From positions 1 through 31,597 of IMG/VR virus record IMGVR_UViG_3300024346_000316: a DNA stretch of 31,597 bases, one strand, 5' to 3'. Both the position numbers and the translations under genes were made by a program. The DNA is from a virus. The notes below the pieces were generated by a model. The model was not told the origin of the DNA, did no database searches, and was given only the letters and a program-made list of their open reading frames with translations. Below are positions 1-10,125 of the stretch, one piece after another. Within the stretch, counting starts at the first letter, position 1. Each line of letters begins with the position of its first letter.

Positions 1-3000
1 CTGTAGTACCCTCAAGTATAGTGAGAGTAGTAGAGGCACCTGTATAGTTTCCATTTGCTCCATTAAAGTCTGCAGGAATAGTATGACTATCATTACTTAA
101 ATTAGCTCGAAGAGTAGATTGACCAGGCGTGCCATCGTTTCCTTTTGAGAAACTTTGGATTTTAGTAAAAGTAGTAGCAGTCCCTTCTCCATTTCTAGCT
201 ACTATACTATAAGTTATTGTTGCCGACCTAGTGCTAGCACCCATAGCAGTTGCAACACCAGAATACCAATTTGTACCGCTCCCCGTGGGAGTGCCTTTCG
301 TAATACCAGACGCGTTCGCAGTGACACTAAAGGTATTTGCACCACTTGTGCCATAACTAAGAGCAGTAGTACCTAAAAATACTTTTATATTAGTACCTGA
401 ATTAGAAAAAGTTATTGGCGCACCTGTCGCAGTAGCTGGTATTGTATGGGCTTCGTTGTCTAAGATAACTGTAAATGCCTCAGCACCGTCTTTAATGCCG
501 TATATAGAAGTAGAATCTATGACTGTAGTACTTCCTTGGATAACTTCTACTTTTACTGTTATCTGTTCCCCATTTGCAGGCTCATCACCATCTGCAAGTA
601 CAAAGTCTTTCTCATCATCAGTATTGGTATTAGTCTGTTTAAGAACATTATCAACATAAAACTTATAGGTTCTATCTCCCGTACCAAAATTTGTGGCGCT
701 CGCAGTAAAAGTAATAGTAGCACTTTCTGTATCCGCTAAAGTATAAGGAATCACATATTGATTAGCGTTCAGTCTTACAGTTTTTGAAGCACCAGAACCT
801 AGTGAACCTCCTTCAACGCCGGCGGCAGTAGAAGGCTCGTAGTTAGAAAAAACTATTTTTTGCTGTGTTTGAGTACTTTGAGAGCCTCTAAGGACTTCAT
901 AGCGAAGCCAGTAGTAACGAATAGTTGAACCTTCCTCTATTACCGTATCTATATAAGTACTTGCTTTAGTACTACCAATATGTATTGCGTTAGCTATGTT
1001 ATTAATTGGGTTGCCACTAGCGTCTTTACCGGACCTCCAAATTTGCACAGTGTAGTTTGCAGGATTAAAGTTATCAGAGTTTTGCCAGTTTAATTCAATA
1101 CCTCCTCCATCGTTTTGCGTAGCAGTAATGGTATTAGGTTTAACAGGTAAAGGCACTGCCATATTTGTACCGCTAGATACAGGCCCGGATACTATTTGCG
1201 CGGGTTTGGCTGCTATTAAGTAGCCTGCGTCAGAGTGCTCCTCTGCAGTAATTTGTACTAGACAGTTTTCGTTGAATTTTAAGTTCTCTATTCTGAACAA
1301 TTTTTGAGACCAGCCAAACCTACTATGGTTTATCCTTATAACGTCTCCTGCTCTTAAGAGTATTCCTTTTGGAGCCATAGTAAAATTAATTTTTAAGCCA
1401 TGGCGAGAAGAGTCTAAGTACTGTTTTGCATTTATTCTTGCATTAAAGTAGTTTGTAACATATGGCGTTCCCATACTACCTTTTTTAGGAACCATCCTAT
1501 CTTCTTTTAAATAGTCAGAATTAAACATCATTACAGAACGCCCTTCAAATCTATTTTGAGGATCATTGATTGTAAGGTCTATCTGATTAAAAGTACCTTT
1601 TTGTCCTGCATCTTCAACGCTAATAGTTCCAATAATATCATCGTCTTCAATTATTTCAACAGTGTAAACTTCTCCGTCGACTGTTATAGGAGAAGGTGTC
1701 TGTGCTTTTCTTTTTACATCTAAAGAATACTTGCCATTCGAATACCGAAGTATACCATTAAAATGATTAAGCATGCTATTGATATTAGAAAATACAGATT
1801 TAGATGTATCTAATATAGTATTAGTCTGATGACGGGTAACGTGTCTTTGATTTTGAGAGTCCCACCCTAAGTATCTCCAATACTTAACATCGTCAGCATC
1901 ATATAAACTATATCCAGAAGTATAAGAAGTTGCTGATTTATATGTTTTAACTAAAGGATCACCATCAGAGGTGAATCGGACTCCGTATCCGGACCCTAGT
2001 ATATTGGCATCTATATTCAAAGTACTAGTACCTGAACCAGAAGATACTTTGGTAAACTGTATAGCCCCACTTAAATTAGTGCTGGCATTATAAGTAACTA
2101 GCCCTGCTGAACCTGCATGCTTATGTAGCTTACCTTCTTTATAATAAAGTTCTCCTGGGTAAAAGTATTTCCAATCTTCATGGCGATGAGCAAGTTTTCC
2201 TAGCACTTCTTCAAACTCTACACTCCATGCGTTAGAGCCATCTACAGTTAGGGTGCTAGAAACAGTTTTTGCTTTTCCTTGCCACGCTACTTTTGAAGAA
2301 GAGGTATTTGTATATTTATACACTTCCCCTACTGTAGGTTGAGTTCTTGTTAAGATAGTAACATTAGAACGCTCATCACATGCTCTCGCAGCTGCAAAAA
2401 AGCTTTCTTTATCTATGTCTGCATCTAATTCTAGACCTCTGCCGTACCTGTTATTTGTTAAATAGTCCAACATTTGCATGGCAGGGTTGGTACTTACTCT
2501 TATATCTCTATTCGAAGTAAAGATTTTGTAAGTATTGTTCTGCATAGGAGCATGTTCAAAAGGGCTATCTACAGATACTATTTTGTCTGTTCCGCCGCTA
2601 TATGCTGTTATTTTTCGTCTTTGAGTTATTATTGAGTAGTCAGGATAAGTATGAGTAAGCTCTATTTCACGGCCGACATATGCTCCAGACGTACTAGAAG
2701 CTCCCGCGGCTAGCTTTACTGACTGCATAGGAACTGCTGTAGTACCTACAAGACTAGAAGCATTTTCGGTGGTCTGTCCCACGTTGGTAAGAGTGTTACC
2801 GGAAATAGACGCGATATAAGCATTTAAAGCATCTTCATCTATCTCATAACCCGTGCCTTCTAAAAGTGCAAAAGTTTCCGATAGGTCAAATGCGTTTTGT
2901 GATGTGCTATCAGAGTTTCCTAGTACGACATTTGTGCCAGTACCTGAAGAGGGAGTGTTTACTGCTGTAACCACCTCTGACATAGTTTCAGGCACGGTTC

Positions 3001-5068
3001 CTGTATGTCCTGCATAATCAGTTGTTACAAAATGTACTTTATTACTACTACTGTCTTCAATGTAAAAAGACGTAAATTCTCCGGCTGCGTCTGAAGTAAA
3101 CCTAAAGCGTGTCTCATTATTTCCGTCAACATCCACAATATTATAAATATCAGCAATAACAACGTTACCAATAGAAACCGCTGCAGAGTATTTTGCTTCT
3201 ACTGTTTGTCCTATATCAAAGGTGCTAGACGCTGCGTCTGTTCCTGAGTGTTCGGGATCTATTGCAAAAGAATAATCATAGTTAAGGCATTCAATACCTT
3301 TACCTCTTACAACAAAGTCCAAAGAAGGTATAGTAGTCTCTCCTTCCCCAATAGTATATTCAGCAACTAGATAAGCTGTGTCTAGTAATCGGTGATTAGC
3401 ACCCCAATAAGGCTCAGTGCCTGAGTAGTAATCTTGTGCAATTTTAAAGTTATTTGAGTTGTGAAGAAGTATAGAATCTGCTTTCTGATTGCTTTTACCT
3501 GCATGGAACTGCATTCGAACGTCAATAGGGCTGTCGAATCTAGTACCTTTTTCATGTGTAATACCTGCACCCTGAGTGCTGGCTCCTATAGGAGTTGTGC
3601 TAGAGGCCGCAGGAGTGTTATAAACGTACTCGTTATAGTAAGTTCCTTCATTACTATTATTACCTTCCCATCTTCTCATTCCGTTCGCAAAATAAGTACC
3701 TTGGGCAATAGCGGTTGACCCCGCAGATATACTTTGAGAAGTTAAAGTATCTCCTCTATCTGCTCGTCCTATACAAGTTACATCTACTGTTTGGTTAGCA
3801 TTTTGTACGCTTCTAGTATTTGAGTCGTTAGCATCTATACATATAGAAGAAGTGTCGTCAAAGAATATATCATACAGACCTCCTACCTGCCCTTCACAAA
3901 TAGCATATGCTACAAATACTTTCTTGGAATCTGAAGCTAGAGTATCGACAAAAACAGGGATACTATCAATTTTATTAACACCATAGATAACGGGTAAATA
4001 TTTAGCGGATAAGTTAAAACGGAGATCAACCTCTCTGTCAACCTCTACTTCATATTCAACTTGTTTATAACTCTTCCCGCCCCACCATTTTCTTTTCATT
4101 TTTAACTTAGTCCTAGTTTCTTTAACTTGAAAAGTTGAAACTAAGTTAATTGCTTGCTCACTGTGTAAAAAACCTAAGTCAGCGGTGTATACATCTCGTA
4201 TAGCTGCCGAAGGATCTGGTACATTATTTTGGTCTAAAGCTCTGTGATTTTGGTCTGCAGTAATTCTTCCTGAAACTCTATTGAAATCTCCCCAATGGCT
4301 GCTAACACTCCAAGTTAGTACCGAACTTTTTGCAGCGTCTTCTTTAAGCTTTCCAGAAGAAATTATACCCTTAAATAGTAAGTAAGGCTCCCCAATAATA
4401 GCACCGGTTTCTGTGTTAATATGTGCTTTATATATAAAGACATCTCTATTTATATATCTAGCATAGCTACTTCCATTCGTTCTATCTATTAGTATGCCTT
4501 CTACTTCTGGATTACTAAAGGAAAGAGTTACAGTTTGATTAGTACCGGCTGTAAGGTTATTAGTAGTACAACTTACCACCATTTTTGTGTTATTAACTTC
4601 GAAGCGGTCTACTCGTACCTCTTTAGTATTATTAGATCCTCCGGTAATAAGAAGCGTGTCTCCTTCTCTAAAACCTTCTTCTACAAAGTCTTTAGTACCT
4701 GTAATAGTAGTAGATGTAAAAGTAACAGCGTCTGTAACTGACGTGCTTAAAGCGGCAGCACTTACATTAACAGTTATAGATGTAGCTCTTGCTTGAGTAG
4801 TTTCACTAATAGATCCTACACTTATTAGCTTATTTGCTATATAAGTTTGCGCTCCGTTTGCAACTGTACTGTTTACAGGATAGGATAAATCATCCCATAC
4901 TATATCTGTAGACCCATCACTGAGATACACATAGTCTTGAGGTCTTTTTAAGCTTCTGCCGGTTTCTGTTAGTAAAGGTTTTTCAAACTTTACTAAGTGT
5001 GCATACGTAAAAGACTCATCTTTTAGTAGAGAGTCTCTAAGCGTGGAGTTTAAATTCCTGATACCCAT
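1..5068 (-). CDS. gpJ-like tail hub / central fibre protein, partial (3' end beyond window)
   Basis: The frame is open from an ATG at 5068 to the left edge, giving 1689 codons without a stop, so the C terminus is missing. The start overlaps the stop of the preceding gene as TAATG, which implies translational coupling. The N-terminal part looks like a tail-hub protein. A GDVIRINHSRFGW stretch near residues 1235-1250 and a following ITAEEH strand resemble the hub core of lambda gpJ-type proteins. A fibronectin-III-like domain follows (about residues 1305-1410). The last ~280 visible residues are Ser/Thr/Gly-rich Ig-like repeats of the HTIPA...G...ITF type seen in central tail fibres. Its place last in the tail cluster, after the tape measure and distal tail genes, fits the tail tip and host contact. 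The gene family is an inference from position, size and domain style. Confidence 0.8.
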   Translation of the reverse strand, partial: MGIRNLNSTLRDSLLKDESFTYAHLVKFEKPLLTETGRSLKRPQDYVYLSDGSTDIVWDDLSYPVNSTVANGAQTYIANKLISVGSISETTQARATSITVNVSAAALSTSVTDAVTFTSTTITGTKDFVEEGFREGDTLLITGGSNNTKEVRVDRFEVNNTKMVVSCTTNNLTAGTNQTVTLSFSNPEVEGILIDRTNGSSYARYINRDVFIYKAHINTETGAIIGEPYLLFKGIISSGKLKEDAAKSSVLTWSVSSHWGDFNRVSGRITADQNHRALDQNNVPDPSAAIRDVYTADLGFLHSEQAINLVSTFQVKETRTKLKMKRKWWGGKSYKQVEYEVEVDREVDLRFNLSAKYLPVIYGVNKIDSIPVFVDTLASDSKKVFVAYAICEGQVGGLYDIFFDDTSSICIDANDSNTRSVQNANQTVDVTCIGRADRGDTLTSQSISAGSTAIAQGTYFANGMRRWEGNNSNEGTYYNEYVYNTPAASSTTPIGASTQGAGITHEKGTRFDSPIDVRMQFHAGKSNQKADSILLHNSNNFKIAQDYYSGTEPYWGANHRLLDTAYLVAEYTIGEGETTIPSLDFVVRGKGIECLNYDYSFAIDPEHSGTDAASSTFDIGQTVEAKYSAAVSIGNVVIADIYNIVDVDGNNETRFRFTSDAAGEFTSFYIEDSSSNKVHFVTTDYAGHTGTVPETMSEVVTAVNTPSSGTGTNVVLGNSDSTSQNAFDLSETFALLEGTGYEIDEDALNAYIASISGNTLTNVGQTTENASSLVGTTAVPMQSVKLAAGASSTSGAYVGREIELTHTYPDYSIITQRRKITAYSGGTDKIVSVDSPFEHAPMQNNTYKIFTSNRDIRVSTNPAMQMLDYLTNNRYGRGLELDADIDKESFFAAARACDERSNVTILTRTQPTVGEVYKYTNTSSSKVAWQGKAKTVSSTLTVDGSNAWSVEFEEVLGKLAHRHEDWKYFYPGELYYKEGKLHKHAGSAGLVTYNASTNLSGAIQFTKVSSGSGTSTLNIDANILGSGYGVRFTSDGDPLVKTYKSATSYTSGYSLYDADDVKYWRYLGWDSQNQRHVTRHQTNTILDTSKSVFSNINSMLNHFNGILRYSNGKYSLDVKRKAQTPSPITVDGEVYTVEIIEDDDIIGTISVEDAGQKGTFNQIDLTINDPQNRFEGRSVMMFNSDYLKEDRMVPKKGSMGTPYVTNYFNARINAKQYLDSSRHGLKINFTMAPKGILLRAGDVIRINHSRFGWSQKLFRIENLKFNENCLVQITAEEHSDAGYLIAAKPAQIVSGPVSSGTNMAVPLPVKPNTITATQNDGGGIELNWQNSDNFNPANYTVQIWRSGKDASGNPINNIANAIHIGSTKASTYIDTVIEEGSTIRYYWLRYEVLRGSQSTQTQQKIVFSNYEPSTAAGVEGGSLGSGASKTVRLNANQYVIPYTLADTESATITFTASATNFGTGDRTYKFYVDNVLKQTNTNTDDEKDFVLADGDEPANGEQITVKVEVIQGSTTVIDSTSIYGIKDGAEAFTVILDNEAHTIPATATGAPITFSNSGTNIKVFLGTTALSYGTSGANTFSVTANASGITKGTPTGSGTNWYSGVATAMGASTRSATITYSIVARNGEGTATTFTKIQSFSKGNDGTPGQSTLRANLSNDSHTIPADFNGANGNYTGASTTLTILEGTT

Positions 5069-5853
5069 TATTGAACTTCCTCAAGACTTAGAGAAAATGC
5101 ATATAAATTATTTGTATTTAATGCATATTCTTGTACGTCCCCTGTTATAATTACTTTGATTTTAGGATCATTAAAAATAAGATCATCTCCTGCTGTAACT
5201 GTTTTAGAGAGTGCCGGAGCAAAATGAATCCTTACTTGATTTGTAGTAGGTTGAGCAGGTGAGCCGCTGACCATGTGATAATCATTGTTAGTTTCTACTC
5301 TCGTTACTTGATATGTTTTTTTATGGTTAGAGTTAGTGCCATCAATAGTAAATAAATCACCTGGTAAAGGAGTCTTATCGGTAGCTACTGTATAGTCAGA
5401 AGCAGTTAGTAGTAAACTAGTAGAGCCTGCAGCGCCTGTTGAGTTTGCTACAGCACTAACTACAACATGTAAGTTATTAGTACTACCTCCAGACTCTTGT
5501 ACCCACGAGCTAAACGCGGCATCCCGAGGCAGACGATACTGAGGTAGCGACACAAAGAAAGGATTCAAAGCTCCTCTTCTTTGCAGTAAAAAAGTATTTA
5601 CAGGCTCAAACTCTTCGCGAGTCATAGGATTGTAGCTAATTTTTATCTTCCACGTATGTCCAGTTTTTGCCCTTGCAAGAAGGCGTCCTGAATTAGTTCT
5701 GTCTCTAAGAACAGTTTGGTTAGAAGAAAAACTTACTTTAGAATACCCGGGTCCGTAAGCACCTGCGTCAGAAGCAGAGTTATCAGCTCCTGCATTGTTT
5801 ATTCTATTGTTAGGATCTGGTAGTATGTTTTGAAAAGCTGTAAAGTCTGCCAT
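5068..5853 (-). CDS. Minor tail protein, probably distal tail (Dit/gpM-L-like)
   Basis: This 261-residue protein lies between the tape measure gene and the gpJ-like gene, where distal tail or tail-tip proteins are encoded in siphoviruses. The sequence has a central WKIKISYNPMTREEF segment followed by FLLQRRGALNPFFVSLPQ. That pattern (a beta strand, then 'MTREEF..i..F....G....F...lP') I associate with phage minor tail proteins that form rings at the tail tip. The rest is beta-rich and contains no signal peptide or membrane segment. The start ATG overlaps the tape measure stop as TAATG, and the stop overlaps the next start in the same way, so all three proteins should be made in a coupled series. 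I cannot tell a Dit-like from a gpL/gpM-like role. Confidence 0.65.
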   Translation of the reverse strand: MADFTAFQNILPDPNNRINNAGADNSASDAGAYGPGYSKVSFSSNQTVLRDRTNSGRLLARAKTGHTWKIKISYNPMTREEFEPVNTFLLQRRGALNPFFVSLPQYRLPRDAAFSSWVQESGGSTNNLHVVVSAVANSTGAAGSTSLLLTASDYTVATDKTPLPGDLFTIDGTNSNHKKTYQVTRVETNNDYHMVSGSPAQPTTNQVRIHFAPALSKTVTAGDDLIFNDPKIKVIITGDVQEYALNTNNLYAFSLSLEEVQ

Positions 5854-8800
5854 TAGTATCTCCCTACGCCCATGGCGCTAGAATTATTTTGTAATACAGT
5901 GGTGTCTACTTCTTCAACAAACGACTGTCCATAAGAATTTGCGGCTGATCTAATCATACCTATTATATTTCCTCTTTGTACTGTTAGCATGTCTTCTACA
6001 CCACTAGCATCTATTGTATTAATATGGAATGTTACTTGAGAGGGAGCTCCTCCGGCTTCTACTTCGTCCGCAGGTGCTATACGACCTGAACGGTCTGGAA
6101 TAAACATTTCAGGTCCTTGCTCTCCTACCATAAATCCAGCAGTTTCTCCTCCAGAAGCTCTATATTTAGCCCCTGTAAATGCAGGTTTAAAGTTGCTTGC
6201 GCCACCTATTCCGTCTGCTCCTCGCATATAAGCAAGCTCTCCTCTTGCAGAACTTGATGTTGCTAAATCTACTTTACTAGATCTTTCACCTAGACTCATT
6301 CCGGTAGGAGCTGCAGCTGAGGCTCCTCCTCCTCCGCCTTGGTAAGAGGTGCCAGCAATTAAAGCCATTTGTACCGCACCCATAGCGGCCACTGCCATTG
6401 CTAAAGGACTTGCAAAAAATCCGCCTACTTTCATGGTTTCCATTACAGCTGTAGCGGTTGCTATAGCTGTTTGAGCTAAGGATATTTTCTTATTTATTTC
6501 AAACTGTTTCTTCTTTGCTGCATCTTTCTTTTTCTCAAGCGCGGCCATTTTAGCAAGGCTACCTGCAGACTTACCATCTCTTTTCTTCTCTGCGGCTATT
6601 TGATTGTCTATTTCTGCAATTTGTGCTTTAGAGGATGCGTTAAGAATGCCTCCAATAGCTTGCATTGCTCCAGCTGCTATCGATAAGCCTGCTTTTATAC
6701 CTTCGCCTGAAGCTAATCCATGCTCTCCAATAGTTGCAAAGGAGTCCGTAAATGCAGTAGACATCATAAAAGCACCATCAAGAGCAGCACTTATAAGCTC
6801 GCCCTCCGGCCCTAGTTTTGATATTGCTTCTTGCATAGGAGAAAGTGTATTCATCAAAGCTTCTGCCTTGTCTGCAAACGTTGCGTCATCTCCTTTCTTG
6901 TCGAGTTTAGCGCCTTCTACTGCGGCAATATCTCCTGTTTTGGCTGCGACTCCCATTGCACCGCCTTGTTCTGCGCTAATTTGTTTAATCTCATTCTCTC
7001 TATCCTTGAGTTTTAGAATTTTTAACTGTAAATTATACTTTGTAATAAGCTCCTCGTTTTCCGTACCAAGTAGTTGAATATTAATTTTTTGTATATCTAA
7101 CGCGTATCCTGTAGCTATATTATCTAACTTGCGTGTTTCTAAAGCTTGTCCAGCTAAGGCATTACTTGATATTAAAGTTTGTGAGTGAGCTTCTTGGGCC
7201 TCTCGCAAGGCAACTAGCATATTTTTATATTCGTCAGTAGTCATACCTGCTTTTTTAGTAACTGCAGCATACTCTGCCATTGCAGAGTTAGCTGCAGCTT
7301 CATTTTCTGCAGTTCCTACTTTTCTAAATGCTTCAGCGGCCGCTAGGGCTGATTCTTCCATAGTATTTATTAAAAACTCTGTTGCAGTAAGATCTCCGGT
7401 GCTCATAGAAGCTCGAACGCCGTCCCTAGCATCTCGCATAGCTTTTAGTTCAGAGGTCGCACTTCTAGCATTTGCTTCTAGTCTTAATATTAAGTCTCCA
7501 TAAGTCATAAGGTCGCCCTTATCATCTTTTTCAGTAGACAATGCTAAAGGATTTTTAGCTAATAATTTTGCCATTTTTTTGTTAACTTGCCCCATGTTCT
7601 GCATTTCTCTACGTAGGGTTCTTAAAGCTTCTATCTGTTGTTGATCATTAAGATTACGAATTTTTATTTCGTTTCCGTTTGCATCTAAAGCTTTGCTTTC
7701 TGCGTAGATGGCCTTAATCCTATCGCCTATACCTAGTGTTCCCAGAAGTGTTGCTTGGGTTATTCCTTTTTGAGCAGCTGTTTGTGAGTTGGTACTCGAG
7801 TGTAGTTTTTTACTTGCTGCATCAAGATCATCTCCCATTTTTTCAAAAGTTTCAGTAAATGTTTCTAATTTAGTACTTTGTGCTGTAACTAAGTTCGCTG
7901 CGTCCTCTACTCCCTGAGCCCATGCTCCTGCACCACTGCTTTGAAAAGCGTTTTTTGTACTAACTACTCCTGAACTTAACGTGGCAAAAGCTTCTGCTGC
8001 ACCTGTATTATCTGTATTAAGTAGCTCTAAGGGGTCTTTCTTGAGCACGGCGGCTATTTTATTATATTTATCTATAAAAAAGTTCACAAACGTTGCAAAC
8101 ATGTTTCTTGCACCATCAATAGCTCCCCCTATGCTAACAAGTACTCCTGATATAGGAGGCATAATAGCATTAATAACAGTATCTAAAGCACCTAGTAAAT
8201 TCGAGACTATAGTATAAGGAGACGTTATTACTTTCATAGCTACTTCATATAGCATTACAAATATACCTATAACGCCTGCCATTTTTAAAGCTTTGCTCAT
8301 TAGTTTACCGGTTTTTTCTGCCGCTTTTCCAAGCCCGCTCAACGTCTTTGTTCCTACATTTTTAATTTGTTTAAATACGACTTTAGACTGCAACTTTAAG
8401 TTTTTAAGCATATCTTTTGTAGCGCGTCCAAATGAACGACTGGACTTAGTCATATCGTTCATAGACTTTTTCATGTCTCTAACAATAGCAATATCCATGT
8501 CTTTAAAAGTACCTGTTACAATCTTACCATGAATCTCGTATTGTTTTTCGGCAGTTTTTAACATTTTCCTAACACGGCCCGCTTGAATAGCATTTAACTT
8601 TTCGCCTCCAGCTAATTTACTAACCAGTTTGCTGTTCCCGCCTCCTGCATCAACAGCAGCTTTTGCAGATTTTTGGCTTGCACTTTGTTTTGCTTTTTCT
8701 ATTGCTGCTGCATTTTTTTCTATTTCTTGTCTATAGGCTATTTGATCATCAATAGAAGATTGTACAGAAGCAGCCGACGCATCTTTCATTTCCTTCATAC

Positions 8801-9740
8801 GCTCAGCTACGCCATCTAACGGGATCATTGCTTTAAAAATACTAACACCTAGGAGTCCGAACACTGCTATAGCGGCATAGCCACTTTTATTAACAATATC
8901 GGCCACTCCCGTCATCATAGGTAGCACTCCATCAGTGCCTGACCGTACTAAGTCTTCAAAAGTTTTTGAAAGAATAACAAAAGGGTTAGACTCTGCAGCT
9001 GCGGTTCCATATAGTTCATTTAGCTGTGTTTGGGTCTCTATTAATACGGCTTGACTTCGCTGGGTAGCAGTTAATGCATCTTGTTGTACTCCTAGAGTTT
9101 CTGCGTATTTACGAGTAGCAGTATCAAGTCGTAAAGTAATACCTAATTCATCAAGTAATTCAGGTTCTGCTTTAGAAGCACCTCGAATAAGTCTATCAAA
9201 AGCATCTTCAAAGCCTCGTCCTAAAGCGGCTGCGGCACGCTTAGCGCCAGAGGCTAAGTCTTCTAGCTGTTGAGGAGAGAAACCTTTAGCTACACCAATA
9301 GCGGCGGCTTCAGCTGCTTCTCGAAATCCTAACATGCCTCCTGAGGCTTCTCTTAGTCCTGCAGTAATAGATTTTAGAGCGACACCTGTAGAGCCTGCAT
9401 ATTGTGTCTGACTCTTTTCAAGAATAGATACATCTGCGGCGCGTTTAAAAAAGTTGAAAGCCGCAGATAACGCGAACACGTTTGCGGCCAATGTTGCATA
9501 GGCAGGAACAAGACCACCAGTAATACCCGTGGTCATTTTAGAGAATGCTTTTGTCCCGTTAGAAGTAGCTTGAGCTACTCCCTTATTCTTTTTGGAGTAA
9601 TTGTCGGAAGCCTTGGCGCCTTTATTAGTAGCTTTAGATACCGACTCTACGCCTTCTTTAGCTTTTTTTGCTTCCTTGGCAATAATGGACAGTGAGCCAT
9701 CATCATCGATTTTAATTTTTAAGCTTACTGTATTTGCCAA
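5853..9740 (-). CDS. Tail tape measure protein
   Basis: At 1295 residues this is the longest complete gene in the window. It lies directly after the frameshifted chaperone pair, the classical tape-measure position. It is rich in Ala, Lys and Glu with long helical stretches, and has hydrophobic segments typical of these proteins: around residues 280-300 (YAAIAVFGLLGVSIF), 485-505 (MAGVIGIFVMLYEVAM) and 1110-1140 (SPLAMAVAAMGAVQMALIAG). The N-terminal third contains alternating helical and hydrophobic blocks; the C-terminal 150 residues are Gly/Ser-rich. The protein sets tail length and passes into the host envelope during DNA ejection. At the usual ~0.15 nm per residue the tail would be near 190 nm. 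The start codon is TTG, preceded by AAAGAGA; the gene begins 1 nt after the chaperone stop. No lytic transglycosylase or peptidase motif was recognised. Confidence 0.93.
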   Translation of the reverse strand: MANTVSLKIKIDDDGSLSIIAKEAKKAKEGVESVSKATNKGAKASDNYSKKNKGVAQATSNGTKAFSKMTTGITGGLVPAYATLAANVFALSAAFNFFKRAADVSILEKSQTQYAGSTGVALKSITAGLREASGGMLGFREAAEAAAIGVAKGFSPQQLEDLASGAKRAAAALGRGFEDAFDRLIRGASKAEPELLDELGITLRLDTATRKYAETLGVQQDALTATQRSQAVLIETQTQLNELYGTAAAESNPFVILSKTFEDLVRSGTDGVLPMMTGVADIVNKSGYAAIAVFGLLGVSIFKAMIPLDGVAERMKEMKDASAASVQSSIDDQIAYRQEIEKNAAAIEKAKQSASQKSAKAAVDAGGGNSKLVSKLAGGEKLNAIQAGRVRKMLKTAEKQYEIHGKIVTGTFKDMDIAIVRDMKKSMNDMTKSSRSFGRATKDMLKNLKLQSKVVFKQIKNVGTKTLSGLGKAAEKTGKLMSKALKMAGVIGIFVMLYEVAMKVITSPYTIVSNLLGALDTVINAIMPPISGVLVSIGGAIDGARNMFATFVNFFIDKYNKIAAVLKKDPLELLNTDNTGAAEAFATLSSGVVSTKNAFQSSGAGAWAQGVEDAANLVTAQSTKLETFTETFEKMGDDLDAASKKLHSSTNSQTAAQKGITQATLLGTLGIGDRIKAIYAESKALDANGNEIKIRNLNDQQQIEALRTLRREMQNMGQVNKKMAKLLAKNPLALSTEKDDKGDLMTYGDLILRLEANARSATSELKAMRDARDGVRASMSTGDLTATEFLINTMEESALAAAEAFRKVGTAENEAAANSAMAEYAAVTKKAGMTTDEYKNMLVALREAQEAHSQTLISSNALAGQALETRKLDNIATGYALDIQKINIQLLGTENEELITKYNLQLKILKLKDRENEIKQISAEQGGAMGVAAKTGDIAAVEGAKLDKKGDDATFADKAEALMNTLSPMQEAISKLGPEGELISAALDGAFMMSTAFTDSFATIGEHGLASGEGIKAGLSIAAGAMQAIGGILNASSKAQIAEIDNQIAAEKKRDGKSAGSLAKMAALEKKKDAAKKKQFEINKKISLAQTAIATATAVMETMKVGGFFASPLAMAVAAMGAVQMALIAGTSYQGGGGGASAAAPTGMSLGERSSKVDLATSSSARGELAYMRGADGIGGASNFKPAFTGAKYRASGGETAGFMVGEQGPEMFIPDRSGRIAPADEVEAGGAPSQVTFHINTIDASGVEDMLTVQRGNIIGMIRSAANSYGQSFVEEVDTTVLQNNSSAMGVGRY

Positions 9741-9741
9741 T

Positions 9742-10125
9742 TTATTTTCTCTTTAGCTTATCATACTGCCTCTTTAAGTCGTCTGAGGATTTTTTGATAG
9801 CTCTTGAATCTAGCCAAGAAAGTATTTCAAGGAAAAATTCTTTATCCTGCACTTCATATACATCTATAAAATGCGTTAAATTAGTATAGTCTTTTCCAGT
9901 ATAGCCTATTTCAGCATAAACTCTATCTCCTAACTGATTGAAGGTATTTATTGCCTGCTGTATAATTTCTGGAAAATCCTCCCAGTCAGGAGGAATTTCA
10001 ATTTCTATAGGCTCTTGATCTAATTGTTCACACATATTCAAATACTTTATGCGTGTCATTCCAGTATCAAGATTCTTGTGCATTCTCTCCAGTCGATCCA
10101 TCGCCTGTTCTTTTTGGTCCTGCAC
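9742..10125 (-). CDS. Tail assembly chaperone, downstream frame (gpT-like part of G-T fusion)
   Basis: This frame of about 127 codons overlaps the end of the gpG-like gene and lies immediately before the tape measure gene. It is acidic and helical, with a lysine-rich C terminus. No good Shine-Dalgarno sequence precedes either possible start: a GTG at 10125, or an ATG eight codons later. The frame is closed by a TAG just upstream of the GTG. The simplest reading is that it is expressed as an extension of the upstream protein by programmed frameshifting, as in lambda gpG-gpGT and many other long-tailed phages. The fusion would be about 259 residues. Chaperones of this type bind the tape measure protein and are absent from mature virions. 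Independent initiation cannot be excluded. Confidence 0.75.
   Translation of the reverse strand: MQDQKEQAMDRLERMHKNLDTGMTRIKYLNMCEQLDQEPIEIEIPPDWEDFPEIIQQAINTFNQLGDRVYAEIGYTGKDYTNLTHFIDVYEVQDKEFFLEILSWLDSRAIKKSSDDLKRQYDKLKRK

Noticed and set aside
155-739. Plus-strand open frames inside the gpJ-like gene
   Set aside because: They lie opposite a continuous coding frame, are Ser-rich shadows, and have no promoter or ribosome site.
6604-7077. 157-codon plus-strand open frame opposite the tape measure gene
   Set aside because: Its Ala/Ser/Pro-rich composition mirrors the Ala/Glu/Lys-rich tape measure codons; there is no start context.
9742-10125. A -1 lambda-type slippery heptamer in the chaperone overlap
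   Set aside because: The frame relationship requires +1 or -2, and no X-XXY-YYZ heptamer in the right phase is present.
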